Assembly: GCF_026586665.1 (NCBI RefSeq)
Contig: NZ_JAODIY010000004.1
Location: forward strand, 390,301 to 454,300
Direction of reading: 5' to 3'
Source: Halovenus rubra
GTDB lineage: Archaea > Halobacteriota > Halobacteria > Halobacteriales > Haloarculaceae
Length of the DNA stretch: 64,000 bases
A program made the position numbers and the translations under genes. Shown here in pieces: positions 34,936 through 44,127 of the stretch; within the stretch, counting starts at the first letter, position 1, and every line of letters begins with the position of its first letter. The notes under the pieces were generated by a model. It did no database searches and was not told where the DNA came from. It saw nothing but the letters and a program-made list of their open reading frames with translations.

Positions 34936-35373
34936 TTACTCTCTTTCTGTTTGTGCTGTCTCGGCAGAATCGGGGTCTGACCGGTCGAGAGAGGTCTCGC
35001 GCACCTTTGACGGTGGTGAGTACGCGTCGTTCGATATCTCAGCTCCCTCATCCAGAGCAACCAGACGGTCAAGCCGACGCTCGAACTCCGCCTCGTCGAT
35101 CTCTCCCCTGGCGTATCGACGTTTCAATTCTTCGACTGCATCAGTAGCTGACTCGGCTTCGTCTGCAGTCGTATCTTCGGCTGAGAACAGTAGCGCCGCA
35201 ATCTCGTCGCCCCAGAACAAAAACACAGGCGTTAGCAGGAACCATCCGACTACGAGAATAGCGTCAGAAAGGGGTTCAGCGACCATTCCACTGAGCATCA
35301 GGAGTGGAAGGGTTACCACTGCTATTGCTAGCCATAGTTCGTCTGCGACGAACTGTCGGGCCTGCTCGCTCAT
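34936..35373 (-). CDS. SHOCT-domain membrane protein
   Basis: A 145-residue protein with two membrane helices (about 13-31 and 38-58) and a cytoplasmic SHOCT motif (AVEELKRRYARGEIDEAEFERRLDRLV, residues about 79-105), ending in an acidic disordered tail. SHOCT modules are oligomerisation helices common in small haloarchaeal membrane proteins. Divergent from fixA. No specific function can be assigned. Its N-terminus MSEQARQF follows an AT-rich spacer. Confidence 0.8.
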   Translation of the reverse strand: MSEQARQFVADELWLAIAVVTLPLLMLSGMVAEPLSDAILVVGWFLLTPVFLFWGDEIAALLFSAEDTTADEAESATDAVEELKRRYARGEIDEAEFERRLDRLVALDEGAEISNDAYSPPSKVRETSLDRSDPDSAETAQTERE

Positions 35374-35537
35374 TAATCAGTGTTTAGGCGGTCGGTATTT
35401 ATGTTCTGTGTCCAGCTAATCGACCGCGCGGCTTTTTTTCGTGTCTTGTGGAGACACCTATCTGGGCTAAAATACAGAGAAACGACGAAACACTTAGGCC
35501 GTTAACGCTGTGCAACTTTCCTAGGGTAGTGTTACAA

Positions 35538-36416
35538 ATGCACATGGTTACTCTTACCAAAGGCGTTCCTGACTTCCGTGAAGGAAAGGTCTCGTTCGAC
35601 GAGGACGGCCATCTAGAACGGGGGAAGACGCCGACTGTGATGAACCCGAACGACAAGATAGCATTACGCGCAGCACTCCAGACAAAAGTAAAACACGGCG
35701 GTCACGTCTCGCTAATGAGCATGGGTCCGCCGGGGTACAAAGAAGTACTCCAAGAAGGAATGAAAGATGTCTATGCTGACGACCTCTTCTTGCTGTCGGA
35801 CCGTGAGATGGGCGCAGCAGATACATGGGCCACAGCAATGACAATTGCTACTGGTATCGAGCAACTAGAGCAAGAACCGGATATCATCTTTGCCGGTTTC
35901 AAAACTGCAGACGGCGAGACTGGACACACTGGGCCACAAACGAACTGGTGTCTCGATATCAACGACGAGCTAACGGACAGGCCACTGATAACCCACGTCA
36001 TCTCGATTGATGTTGACGAGGACAAGGGAACCGTCCGTGCCAAACGACTCGTCGAAGGTGACCTCTCAGAGATTGAGACAATCGAGGCAGAGCTTCCGGC
36101 TTTTATCGTCACCGACCCGGAGTTCGAGGCTACCTATCGGCGTGCTGAACACCGATTGCGGTACAAGGACCTTCGTGAGGCGACCAGAGAGCGAGCAGCG
36201 ACGCTTGAGTTGGACGAAGATGTAACAGTCTGGAATCAAGAAGCCCTGAACCTCGACCCAGATTTCATCGGCCTGGATGGGTCACCGACAATCGTCTCCG
36301 GTGTCGACCCTATTCCCAAGGAGCCGTCGGAACGCGAGGCGACGGTTATCGAACCAGACGACGAAGAAAAGATGGAGACGGTGTTCGATGAAATGAAGCA
36401 GTATGCGAGTAATTAA
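35538..36416 (+). CDS. fixA: Electron transfer flavoprotein beta subunit (FixA)
   Basis: Beta subunit of an ETF of the FixAB type. Start MHMVTLTKGVPD, 292 residues; the frame extends 30 codons upstream into the promoter and is rejected. It has LSDREMGAADTWATAMTIATGI and GFKTADGETGHTGPQTNW, matching the AMP/FAD-binding blocks of bifurcating EtfB. Two bases separate its stop from fixB. With FixB and FixCX it would pass electrons from NADH to quinone and a low-potential ferredoxin by bifurcation, as proposed for the FixABCX family; activity in this organism is inferred. GGCCGTTAAC-type spacer upstream has no clear TATA. Confidence 0.9.
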   Translation: MHMVTLTKGVPDFREGKVSFDEDGHLERGKTPTVMNPNDKIALRAALQTKVKHGGHVSLMSMGPPGYKEVLQEGMKDVYADDLFLLSDREMGAADTWATAMTIATGIEQLEQEPDIIFAGFKTADGETGHTGPQTNWCLDINDELTDRPLITHVISIDVDEDKGTVRAKRLVEGDLSEIETIEAELPAFIVTDPEFEATYRRAEHRLRYKDLREATRERAATLELDEDVTVWNQEALNLDPDFIGLDGSPTIVSGVDPIPKEPSEREATVIEPDDEEKMETVFDEMKQYASN

Positions 36417-36418
36417 CA

Positions 36419-38065
36419 ATGGTAGAAATCGACCCCACTGAACACGATATCGCAGACCTTGGACCGGAAGTCAACTCGGTAGACGATATCGACGAACTTG
36501 AGGCGATGCTGGCACTCGAAGAGGAGGGAAACGACCGGCCGCCAGTCAAAACACTCATCGAGAGTCGAATTGAGACACTCGTTGACGAAGACGAGGAACT
36601 GGACCCAGAAAACGTGGACCTGACGGAGTTGACCATCGCTGATATTGCCAATATGGTCCGCGATATCGACGACGCTGACATTGTGCGAGACCTTGTCGAA
36701 CGAGAGAACGACGGGAAAGAGCGGAAAGGCGCACTCACACAACTAGAGAGCCGTATCGAATCCATCGAAGGAACCGGTGACGTCGAGGGCGAAGAACTAG
36801 AGTACGTGCCACCGGAACAACAGTATCCCGGCCTCGACCATCCGACAGCCGACAAGCAGTATGTCGAGGGTCTCTCAGATGAACGCTACCGAGACATGTG
36901 GGTCTACTGCGAGACACAGCAGGGCAAACTCATCGACGTGTCAAAAGAGATGCTGGGGAAGGCCCGAGAGTTGATGGATGATTACAACGAAACCTACGGC
37001 GGTGATGAAGACGGAACTCCCGAAGACGTCGTTGCCGTCATTATCGGTGAGAACGCAGACGAGTTGGCCGACCAAGCAGTTGCCTACGGTGCAGACCGTG
37101 TCGTCTATCACGTCGACGACCGACTTTCGCGGTTCCGTCACAAGCCCTACACGGAGATTTACTGCCATCTGTGTCGGGATTGGGAACAAGAGTGGCGTAA
37201 CTACCACGAACCTCGGTACAACATCTTCCCAGCGACAAATAACGGTCGTGACCTCTCGGCGCTCGTACAGGGAGAACTCGACTCGGGGCTTGCTTCGGAC
37301 TGTTCGGACCTCTACATTGAGGAGGCAATGATTTCGAACCCAGCAAAAACCGGCAATCCCGGCAACAGCAAAGAGTTCGAGCGCGTTCTCCACATGCCGC
37401 GCCCGGATTTCTCAGGCTTCGAGTACTCTACTATCCTCTGTATCGACAAACCGTTCCGGGATTTCCACCCGCAGGGTGCAAGCGTTATTCCCGGCACGTT
37501 CGATCTCCCGGAGCCAGACCACGACCGGGACGGCAGTATCGTCGAACACGATATCGAACTGCCTGCTGACTGGTTCCAGATAGATGTTATCGACCACGAC
37601 CAGCTTGAGGCTGGTGTTGACCTCACAGGTCACGAGGTTGTCGTTGCGATGGGTCGCGGTATCGATAGAGTCGATCCGACCGAGGGACTTGAACTCGGAG
37701 TTGAACTCACCGACCAGTTCGAGGATGCCGGCTTTGGCCTCTCCCGTGGTGTCATCACAGCCTCGTACGATTTCGGAGGTCACGTCGAGCAGTATGTCTC
37801 GGAGGAGCGACAGATTGGCGAGTCGGGACAGGCTGTCGAGCCCAACCTCTACATCGCGGCGGGAATTTCGGGAGCTATCCAGCACAAAGTTGGGATGGAC
37901 GAATCCGAGACAATCATTGCTATCAACACCGACCCTGAGGCGGATATCAGGGAGTTCTCAGATTACTTCATTGAGGGTGACCTCTTTGAGGTGTTACCAA
38001 CACTTATTGACGCACTCGACGCGGGCGAGTTCCAGCCCGTCCTTGCGGAGGCGAGTGGTGACTGA
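36419..38065 (+). CDS. fixB: Electron transfer flavoprotein alpha subunit (FixB) with N-terminal extension
   Basis: Alpha subunit, 548 residues, much longer than the roughly 320-360 of bacterial EtfA. Residues 1-150 are an acidic helical region (VNSVDDIDELEAMLALEEEG, DIANMVRDIDDADIVRD). The EtfA core starts near DMWVYCETQQGKLIDVSKEMLGKARELM, with FAD-binding VVAMGRGID and, at the C-terminus, VEPNLYIAAGISGAIQHKVGMDESETIIAINTDPEADI, the classical ETF-alpha signature. The extension may be common in haloarchaeal FixB. Directly follows fixA and precedes fixC by 82 bases. Confidence 0.92.
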   Translation: MVEIDPTEHDIADLGPEVNSVDDIDELEAMLALEEEGNDRPPVKTLIESRIETLVDEDEELDPENVDLTELTIADIANMVRDIDDADIVRDLVERENDGKERKGALTQLESRIESIEGTGDVEGEELEYVPPEQQYPGLDHPTADKQYVEGLSDERYRDMWVYCETQQGKLIDVSKEMLGKARELMDDYNETYGGDEDGTPEDVVAVIIGENADELADQAVAYGADRVVYHVDDRLSRFRHKPYTEIYCHLCRDWEQEWRNYHEPRYNIFPATNNGRDLSALVQGELDSGLASDCSDLYIEEAMISNPAKTGNPGNSKEFERVLHMPRPDFSGFEYSTILCIDKPFRDFHPQGASVIPGTFDLPEPDHDRDGSIVEHDIELPADWFQIDVIDHDQLEAGVDLTGHEVVVAMGRGIDRVDPTEGLELGVELTDQFEDAGFGLSRGVITASYDFGGHVEQYVSEERQIGESGQAVEPNLYIAAGISGAIQHKVGMDESETIIAINTDPEADIREFSDYFIEGDLFEVLPTLIDALDAGEFQPVLAEASGD

Positions 38066-38147
38066 TGCTGAGGACACAGCGACGTCCCTCGACTAGCAGA
38101 ACAAACGAGAAACAGACACGACAGCCGACAGAACACGGAGTAATTCG

Positions 38148-39809
38148 ATGAGAGACACGCACGAACATTACGAAGCAGTCGTCGTCGGGAACGGACCCGG
38201 CGGCGCTGCCGCGGCAGCAGCACTGGCAAAACAGGACATCGAGACACTTGTTCTCGAACGCGGGACTGCGGCCGGCTCGAAAAACGTCTCGGGTGGTCTC
38301 ATCTACGGTGAGGAGTGGGCACCATACACAATGGACGACCTCTTCCCGGGTTTCCGAGAGGAAGCAGCGGAGCGACCGATCGACGACTACTACATTCATA
38401 ACATCGCCGGCGAGAGCGTCAAAACGTTTGACCTACACAAGATTCACCATCAGGGGACTGAATGGTGTGATGCCGTCCTTCGCCGAACGATGGACTCGTG
38501 GCTCGCCGACAGAGTCCACGAGATGACTCGCGAGACAGGGGGTGGCATGTTGACTGATGTCCGGGTGAATGGACTGCTCCGTGAAGGCGGAAAGATTGTC
38601 GGCGTCACCTGTGATGAACTTGACCCAATAACAGCCGATGTCATCATTGCCGCCGACGGTGTAAACTCTGAACTGGCCCGCGATGCAGGGCTGATGGATT
38701 GGGAGGAACCTGATGACTGGTTCCAAGGTGTAAAAGCAGTTGTCGATATGGACCCCGAACGCATTAACCAGCGGTTCGATATCGACCCCACTACCGGTAG
38801 TGCACACCTTTTTTCGGGTGATCTCTTCGATGGCGTCCGCGGAGGGGGGTTCCTCTACACGAACGAGGATTCGCTCTCAGTCGGCACTGTGTTCCACCTC
38901 GACTCGATTGCCGAGGAACGCGCCGAACCCCACGAACTGCTCGACAACCTGCTCACTCACCCGTTACTAGACCAGTGGTTCGACGGCGAGTACGAGGAAC
39001 GCGAGTACTCGGCGAAGCTGGTCCCCGACTCAAAAAAGGTTGCACACCCATCACCACACCGTGGACGTCTTCTCCTTGTGGGCGATGCGGCCGGGCAAAT
39101 GCAAGCACAGGGACCAATCATCAAAGGAATGAACCATGCTGTCACCGCGGGTGGGCTAGCCGCCGAAGCCTTCCAAGAGGCCAAAACACGAGGTCAACCC
39201 GGCGCCGCCGGGGCGCTGTATGAACGCAAACTTGAGTCAGAAGGTGTGATGAAGCGACTTCGGCCTCGACGGTACCGGATGACACGCTTTATCTCTGAGA
39301 GCCGGCCTATCAACAAACTCGGCAACGCAGTCATTAACTCGCGTGTTGGGGCCGCTGGGCTCAAACTCTTTGACGGTCTAATAGAGCGGTCGTTTAACTC
39401 ACCGTTCGTCCTTGGGATGATTCCTGACACGAAGATGACCTATGTGACCATACCCGAACGAATAGGTGAGGTCCTTGGGGACCCTGTCACAAGCGAGAAT
39501 AATGTCGAACCGCCAGGCCTTGATGACCGCATTGGTGACCTCACGTACAACGTCGACGACCCACACATTGAGGTTCGCGACGAGAGCTTCGATGCGAGTG
39601 GCGTAGCCGTGACTGCCTGCCCGGTGAGTGCCACTGACTTTGGGGGCGGGTGCTACCGTGAGGAAACCGTACAAACAAATGGTGAGACCGAACGCAAAGT
39701 AAGCCTTGACACTCAGCCGTGTGTCGAGTGTGGCACGTGTGCTGTCGTCGCCGATACTCACTGGGAGCATCCAAGTGGGGGGAAAGGCGTCGAATTTAAA
39801 CAGGGATAA
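38148..39809 (+). CDS. fixC: FixC-FixX fusion: ETF-quinone oxidoreductase with ferredoxin domain
   Basis: A 553-residue flavoprotein. Residues 8-45 are a Rossmann FAD site (AVVVGNGPGGAAAAAALAK, then LVLERG), followed by the FixC landmarks NVSGGLIYGEEW, LLVGDAAGQMQAQGPIIKGMNHAVTAG and KRLRPRRYR. From about residue 485 the protein continues as a FixX-like ferredoxin: VTACPVSA and QPCVECGTCAVVADTHWEHPSGGKG. Bacterial systems encode FixX separately; here both are one chain. It would take electrons from FixAB and deliver them to quinone through the [4Fe-4S] cluster. Completes fixABCX. Confidence 0.92.
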   Translation: MRDTHEHYEAVVVGNGPGGAAAAAALAKQDIETLVLERGTAAGSKNVSGGLIYGEEWAPYTMDDLFPGFREEAAERPIDDYYIHNIAGESVKTFDLHKIHHQGTEWCDAVLRRTMDSWLADRVHEMTRETGGGMLTDVRVNGLLREGGKIVGVTCDELDPITADVIIAADGVNSELARDAGLMDWEEPDDWFQGVKAVVDMDPERINQRFDIDPTTGSAHLFSGDLFDGVRGGGFLYTNEDSLSVGTVFHLDSIAEERAEPHELLDNLLTHPLLDQWFDGEYEEREYSAKLVPDSKKVAHPSPHRGRLLLVGDAAGQMQAQGPIIKGMNHAVTAGGLAAEAFQEAKTRGQPGAAGALYERKLESEGVMKRLRPRRYRMTRFISESRPINKLGNAVINSRVGAAGLKLFDGLIERSFNSPFVLGMIPDTKMTYVTIPERIGEVLGDPVTSENNVEPPGLDDRIGDLTYNVDDPHIEVRDESFDASGVAVTACPVSATDFGGGCYREETVQTNGETERKVSLDTQPCVECGTCAVVADTHWEHPSGGKGVEFKQG

Positions 39810-39816
39810 CACACGG

Positions 39817-40209
39817 ATGTCATCGCAAGAACGGCGATTCCACAGGCGAGTTCACGCACTTGCTGACCGGGCCACCGAAGACTGTGCTGGCTTTGAGCCG
39901 CCAGCTGAACCGCCGGATGAATCACAGGCGATGGAACTCCTCCGTGAGGGGGTCGGGCCAGCGGTGTCGCTGTACGTTGAGGCAAAAACTGGAGGCCTGA
40001 ACGTTCATCTCCCACCCGCGGAGTATCGGGCACTCGAGGAGTCGATAAACGATTGGCTTGCACTGTATGGGGCGTGCTATGGCGTGGATATCGAGCCTAA
40101 TGTTACGGTACGGGTCGCCGCCGAGTTGCTTATCGACACCCATAATATCAAAGATGTTGCCCAGATTCTAACTGGGATTCCTGAGCGCAACGCGTCTGAT
40201 ACTGGCTAA
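39817..40209 (+). CDS. Small protein co-transcribed with fixABCX
   Basis: A 130-residue acidic protein beginning MSSQERRFHRRVHALADRATEDCAG, seven bases after the fixCX stop and so almost certainly in its transcript. The rest includes AMELLREGVGPAVSLYVEAKTGG, ALEESINDWLALYGACYGVDIEP and VRVAAELLIDTHNIKDVAQIL: largely helical with no membrane segment and only two Cys, so it is not another cluster-binding subunit. I do not recognise the family. Conservation of this position would suggest an assembly or regulatory role for the complex. Confidence 0.7.
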   Translation: MSSQERRFHRRVHALADRATEDCAGFEPPAEPPDESQAMELLREGVGPAVSLYVEAKTGGLNVHLPPAEYRALEESINDWLALYGACYGVDIEPNVTVRVAAELLIDTHNIKDVAQILTGIPERNASDTG

Positions 40210-40260
40210 TCAAGACGACTACTGGCCGTTTTGCTGCCTTCTTGTTAGTAAGTACAAAAC

Positions 40261-40270
40261 TATTATATAC
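40261..40270 (+). promoter_or_regulatory. TATA box of the HTH-GNAT gene
   Basis: TATTATATAC ends 21 bases before the ATG at 40292, which is chosen over an upstream frame at 40277 lying inside the expected promoter-to-start interval. Probably leaderless. Confidence 0.6.
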
Positions 40271-40291
40271 TGTGGTGTGGTAACAGTTTAC

Positions 40292-41023
40292 ATGACTAGC
40301 ATAACGAAACCCAAGTTTTCCCACGACGGGAGGAGCGATATTTACGACTACGTCGAGCGACACGGGGCGATGGAGCCAGAAGCAGTGCGTGAAGCTGTCA
40401 ACATGGAGCACAGAGCGTTCGGTCACCACGTGGCGATTTTGAAACGCGATCAGGTCCTCGAAAAATCAAACGGGAAGCTCCGCGTTGCGTTCGAAGGAGG
40501 CGCAGAGGAAGAATACTCCACGGAGGCTGTTTCTTTTACTATCAGACAGGCACGCGAAGAAGACTTGACTGGACTGGTCGGTGCAATCCGAGAGGCAATC
40601 GGCGGCGGCAAGTACGTCCGAGCGGAGACTGTCGCAGATGTTGTCGATAACGAGGGTGTCCTCCTCAGGCACAACAAAATTGAAGCACGAATCTTCTTTG
40701 TCGCCTGCGTCGACTCGGATGTCGTAGGATGGGTCCATCTCAAACACGTTGATTTGGATAAACTCCGGCATACAGCACAGTTGACCGTCGGTGTGCTTGA
40801 TCAGTATCGTGGCAAAGGTATTGGCAGTCACCTTCTTGAACGCGGGCTGAACTGGGCCGCCCAGCAGGAGTTCGAGAAAATTGAAAACGCCCTGCCAGCG
40901 ACGAACGAACAAGCGATTGAGTTTCTCAAATCACGCGACTTCGAGGTTGACGCTGTTCGTGAAGATCACTACAAGCTAAACGGCGAGTACGTGGACGAAG
41001 TGATGATGATGAAACAGCTCTAA
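40292..41023 (+). CDS. GNAT acetyltransferase with N-terminal helix-turn-helix
   Basis: A 243-residue two-domain protein. Residues about 10-75 resemble a wHTH: GRSDIYDYVERHGAMEPEAVREAVNMEHRAFGHHVAILKRDQVLEKSNGKLRV. Residues 85-243 are a GNAT domain with FTIRQAREED, LTVGVLDQYRGKGIGSHLLERGLNWA (acetyl-CoA pyrophosphate loop RGKGIG) and FLKSRDFEV. It may acetylate a protein, tRNA or small molecule and regulate its own gene. Its stop codon overlaps that of the convergent zinc-finger gene by three bases. Confidence 0.87.
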   Translation: MTSITKPKFSHDGRSDIYDYVERHGAMEPEAVREAVNMEHRAFGHHVAILKRDQVLEKSNGKLRVAFEGGAEEEYSTEAVSFTIRQAREEDLTGLVGAIREAIGGGKYVRAETVADVVDNEGVLLRHNKIEARIFFVACVDSDVVGWVHLKHVDLDKLRHTAQLTVGVLDQYRGKGIGSHLLERGLNWAAQQEFEKIENALPATNEQAIEFLKSRDFEVDAVREDHYKLNGEYVDEVMMMKQL

Positions 41024-41208
41024 CTATCGTCGCGGTTTGCAGCACCTTCGGGCATCTGTTCGTCCGCCCTCGTCAGCGCGTCGGCAACAACCCCTTCCTT
41101 GTGGGACCGGACACGAGCGTGCCCTGCACAGACAAACTCGTTTTCTTTCCACGGGATATGCAACTCGAAGGAGGCTTCGCTGCTACAATCCTCCTCAGTA
41201 CATTCCAT
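41020..41208 (-). CDS. Small zinc-finger protein (62 residues)
   Basis: Starts MECTEEDCSSEASFELHIPW, with CxxxxC early and CAGH later, a likely CCCH zinc site, then a basic patch (HARVRSHKEG) and a polar tail. ATG 41208 is preferred over GTG 41214 because GGTGA sits just before it. The stop (TAG on this strand) overlaps the GNAT stop, a tight convergent arrangement. Acidic host-like composition supports it as real. Function unknown. Confidence 0.65.
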   Translation of the reverse strand: MECTEEDCSSEASFELHIPWKENEFVCAGHARVRSHKEGVVADALTRADEQMPEGAANRDDS

Positions 41209-41257
41209 ACTCACCAGTAGGGGCCGCCCGTTGTTAACAATATCACTGCATCTGTCC

Positions 41258-41740
41258 TTAGAGGAGGATAATTACGATCATGGCTGCTAGGACGAACAGT
41301 GCGACTGCCACCTTGACAACCTTCTGAGCAAATCCTGCCAAGACGACAGTGAACGCAGCGACGACGCTCTCGACTACATCACCTCGTCGGCGGTATTCGA
41401 GGATAAACACAGTCCCGAGGGTTCCGACTACAAGACCAACTTTTCCCCAGAGCAAAAACAGTACGCCACCGACAAAGCTGCCAATCGATGTTGTGACCGC
41501 TGGCGTGCCCGATAATTTGCCCATGATGACCGGTCCGATAAATTGCGAGCAAATGACGAGCAGACAAAGTAGTGTCAGCACAAACAGTACGGTCGTTGAG
41601 GGGTCACTGTATCCTGTGTGCCACCAGTAGAGATAGATACCTGCTATCGACAGCGGCATCTCACCGGGGACCTGTGGCAGAATCGAGGTAACTGCACCAG
41701 CCACTAAGAGGGCTATCGCGAGCAGTGTGATTGGCGACAT
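41258..41740 (-). CDS. DUF456 family membrane protein
   Basis: A 160-residue integral membrane protein with about five helices. The DUF456 landmarks are PQVPGEMPLSIAGIYLYWW near the N-terminus, the Gly-rich GSFVGGVLFLLWGKVGLVVGTLGTVFILEY in the middle and a C-terminal hydrophobic hairpin ending in MIVIILL. Such proteins are widespread and uncharacterised, often proposed as small transport or stress proteins. Minus strand, between the zinc-finger gene and TmcA; may follow TmcA in a transcript, since only 57 bases separate them. Confidence 0.85.
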   Translation of the reverse strand: MSPITLLAIALLVAGAVTSILPQVPGEMPLSIAGIYLYWWHTGYSDPSTTVLFVLTLLCLLVICSQFIGPVIMGKLSGTPAVTTSIGSFVGGVLFLLWGKVGLVVGTLGTVFILEYRRRGDVVESVVAAFTVVLAGFAQKVVKVAVALFVLAAMIVIILL

Positions 41741-41797
41741 GTAAGGGACACCTGTATTATCGTTTTATTTCTCTCCATCTTATTCTCACGGTTGTGT

Positions 41798-44026
41798 TCA
41801 CGAAAATCGGTCCCGCTCTTTACAGGCAAAATCTGGTCCATAGGCATCCAGCAAGCGTCCAACAACGTCACCGAGTGTCCGCATACATGTCGATTCAGCA
41901 GTAAACGCAAGCTCAGAGGCAACCTCTTGACGGGGCTGAAGTTGCAATACGCGCCTGACAAGAAGTCGTTCCTCGCGGGCAGAGAGGTGTGGGCCGTTGC
42001 TGTCGGTCAGTGCGAGGAACGCGAGGCGGCGAATAGGCGTAGGCACCATCTCGAAAAGACCAGGTCCAGCTGGAACTGATGCGACGTGACGCCACTCCCA
42101 GTCGGTGAGTGTGAGTGTCGGTGTTGTCTCTATTGTGCGACAGACAGCTCTGATAACGTCCGGGTCGACGTCACTGAGCGCATCGGGCAACATTCCGGGG
42201 AGTCGTCGCTGGAATCGGGTTGCATTCCGTGAGAGCAAGGTTTCGCCAGCATCTGAGAGCGGTCTAAGCATGATAACCGAGTGTTCGCCGCTCCGCTGGT
42301 TCCGGGTCGTCGAAAGATGAACTGGCTGGTACTGGTTTTGCTGCCAGAAATCGACGAGGGCCGGTGTTGCGCCGTAGCCTACGCCAAGCCAGTCTGCCGT
42401 TGGGAAACGGTGTGCCAGTTCATCAAGCAGCATAGCGCCCAAGCCCCGTGACCGCACGTCGCCGTGTGTGGCAATCCGCATAACCCGGTAGCCAGTCGGT
42501 GTCCCGGCGTGTTCGTCACGAAGCTGACTGCTCAGCACGTCTGGTATCATATTTCCCCGGATTCGGTTACCTCCATACATCTTTTCCCGAATATCCGCCG
42601 AGAGACCTCCCTCACGAGCGAGCAACGCAACGGAAACGGGATGGCCGTCATAAGAGAGTGTATGGACGGATACGTTCGGTGCATCGAGCAACCGTAGTAG
42701 GTCGTTTGGCTCTGTCTGGTAATGTGCTAGAACGAGAAGACCAAACACCTCTCGAAGCAGCGTCTCGTCGGCGAGTAGCTGCTCGCTTGAGAGTTGCTGG
42801 TATGTGACTGACTCGGGGGACGCATCGGCTACCACACCCGCGACAGGGGGGCGCGCATCGAGCGCAAGCGCTCTGAACGACCATACCTCGACGGGGTCAC
42901 CCGGTGCGTACCTAATCGGTGTGTGGAGACGTTTTTCGTTCACCTCGTGACTCCCATCGAGCAATCGGTCACGGAATCGGACCGCAAAGCCTCGACCAGT
43001 GCCCTCGTACCCGTGGGTTGTCGTGAGATAAGCGACACTGGGAGTAGCCATCGTCTCAGATAGCACCCGGACAGGCAAGGCTGCTGCCTCGTCGACGAAG
43101 ACACAATCGGGCTGGTCATCGAGGCTGGCTATCTCGGTTGCTGGAACATACTCGATGTGTCCATCCTTGGCTTCGAGAGTGTGGATTGCCCCCTGAGAGT
43201 CACTGCTTGCCGGCCCCTCACCGCTGTCGATAATCTCGCGTGCGTGTTGCATGAGCGTCTTGACGTTCCGGTACTGTGGCCCGGTGACGACAACCCGCTG
43301 TCCGTCCAGTGCGAGACAGCCTGCTGCGATGCCTGCAGCCGTAGACTTACCACGGCCACGGTTAGCTTCGACAACAACGGCAGTTCCCGGCGTTTCGAGG
43401 CTTTCGAATGCCTGAAGCACATCACTCTGGTCAGCAGTGAGACAGTGCTCGTATGCAAAGCGAGGGAAGGCATGGTCCTCTGGAATAGTACCGCTGTAGG
43501 CTGTGTCTGTGGGACCGTATTCGATATGGCCGTCCCGTTCGACGGTCCCGGTGTCAGCGTCGACGACTGCGATACCGCTGTGTTCTCTGAGTGTTTTGAC
43601 AAGATGGCTCCGAAACTGACCGGTCACTTCCGACAGGTCAAACGGTGGGACTGCAAGCGTCTCATCGACTGCATCCCGGCGTTCGCTCCACGTCTCAAGC
43701 GGTGGTGTGAGCAAGACAAACAGTCCGCCACCGTCGACAGTCCCGACAAGTTGGCCGATGTGGTTTGGCTCGCAACGCCCGTGACAATCCAGCACAACGA
43801 GGCTCCGCGTCGTTCCAAGCAACGTGGACGCATTCGCGTAATCGAACGTTTCACATTGAAAATCGCCGGCTGGCCCGACGTAGCTTGTTTTGTGCAGGGG
43901 GATATCGACTGCGTCGAGAAAGTTCTTTGCCCGGTCGCGTGTGTTTTTGGGCGACCCGGAAAACGCAATGAGTCGACGCTGGTTGTCCATCCGAGCCTCG
44001 TTGAGGAGTGTTTCGGCCAAGTCCAT
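41798..44026 (-). CDS. tmcA: tRNA/rRNA cytidine acetyltransferase TmcA (Nat10/Kre33 family)
   Basis: A 742-residue enzyme that makes N4-acetylcytidine in RNA using acetyl-CoA and ATP. Start MDLAETLLNEARMDNQRRLIAFSG; the longer frame adds 45 residues overlapping the purB promoter. Order: N-terminal DUF1726 domain (about 1-190), RecD-like ATPase with Walker A ANRGRGKST (221-229) and Walker B CVFVDEAAALP, a GNAT domain with MRIATHGDVRSRGLGAMLLDEL, and a C-terminal RNA-binding domain with GMLPDALSDVDPDVIRAVCR. Shares a divergent promoter with purB. Confidence 0.95.
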   Translation of the reverse strand: MDLAETLLNEARMDNQRRLIAFSGSPKNTRDRAKNFLDAVDIPLHKTSYVGPAGDFQCETFDYANASTLLGTTRSLVVLDCHGRCEPNHIGQLVGTVDGGGLFVLLTPPLETWSERRDAVDETLAVPPFDLSEVTGQFRSHLVKTLREHSGIAVVDADTGTVERDGHIEYGPTDTAYSGTIPEDHAFPRFAYEHCLTADQSDVLQAFESLETPGTAVVVEANRGRGKSTAAGIAAGCLALDGQRVVVTGPQYRNVKTLMQHAREIIDSGEGPASSDSQGAIHTLEAKDGHIEYVPATEIASLDDQPDCVFVDEAAALPVRVLSETMATPSVAYLTTTHGYEGTGRGFAVRFRDRLLDGSHEVNEKRLHTPIRYAPGDPVEVWSFRALALDARPPVAGVVADASPESVTYQQLSSEQLLADETLLREVFGLLVLAHYQTEPNDLLRLLDAPNVSVHTLSYDGHPVSVALLAREGGLSADIREKMYGGNRIRGNMIPDVLSSQLRDEHAGTPTGYRVMRIATHGDVRSRGLGAMLLDELAHRFPTADWLGVGYGATPALVDFWQQNQYQPVHLSTTRNQRSGEHSVIMLRPLSDAGETLLSRNATRFQRRLPGMLPDALSDVDPDVIRAVCRTIETTPTLTLTDWEWRHVASVPAGPGLFEMVPTPIRRLAFLALTDSNGPHLSAREERLLVRRVLQLQPRQEVASELAFTAESTCMRTLGDVVGRLLDAYGPDFACKERDRFS

Positions 44027-44127
44027 TACAGCTAACGGATTATGTAGTGTCCCGACAGTATTTAAGAGCCGGCAAAACGCCGCTCCCGACCGGCAGGCTT
44101 TTTCAGCCCCCTCGAAGATGGTCAGGT

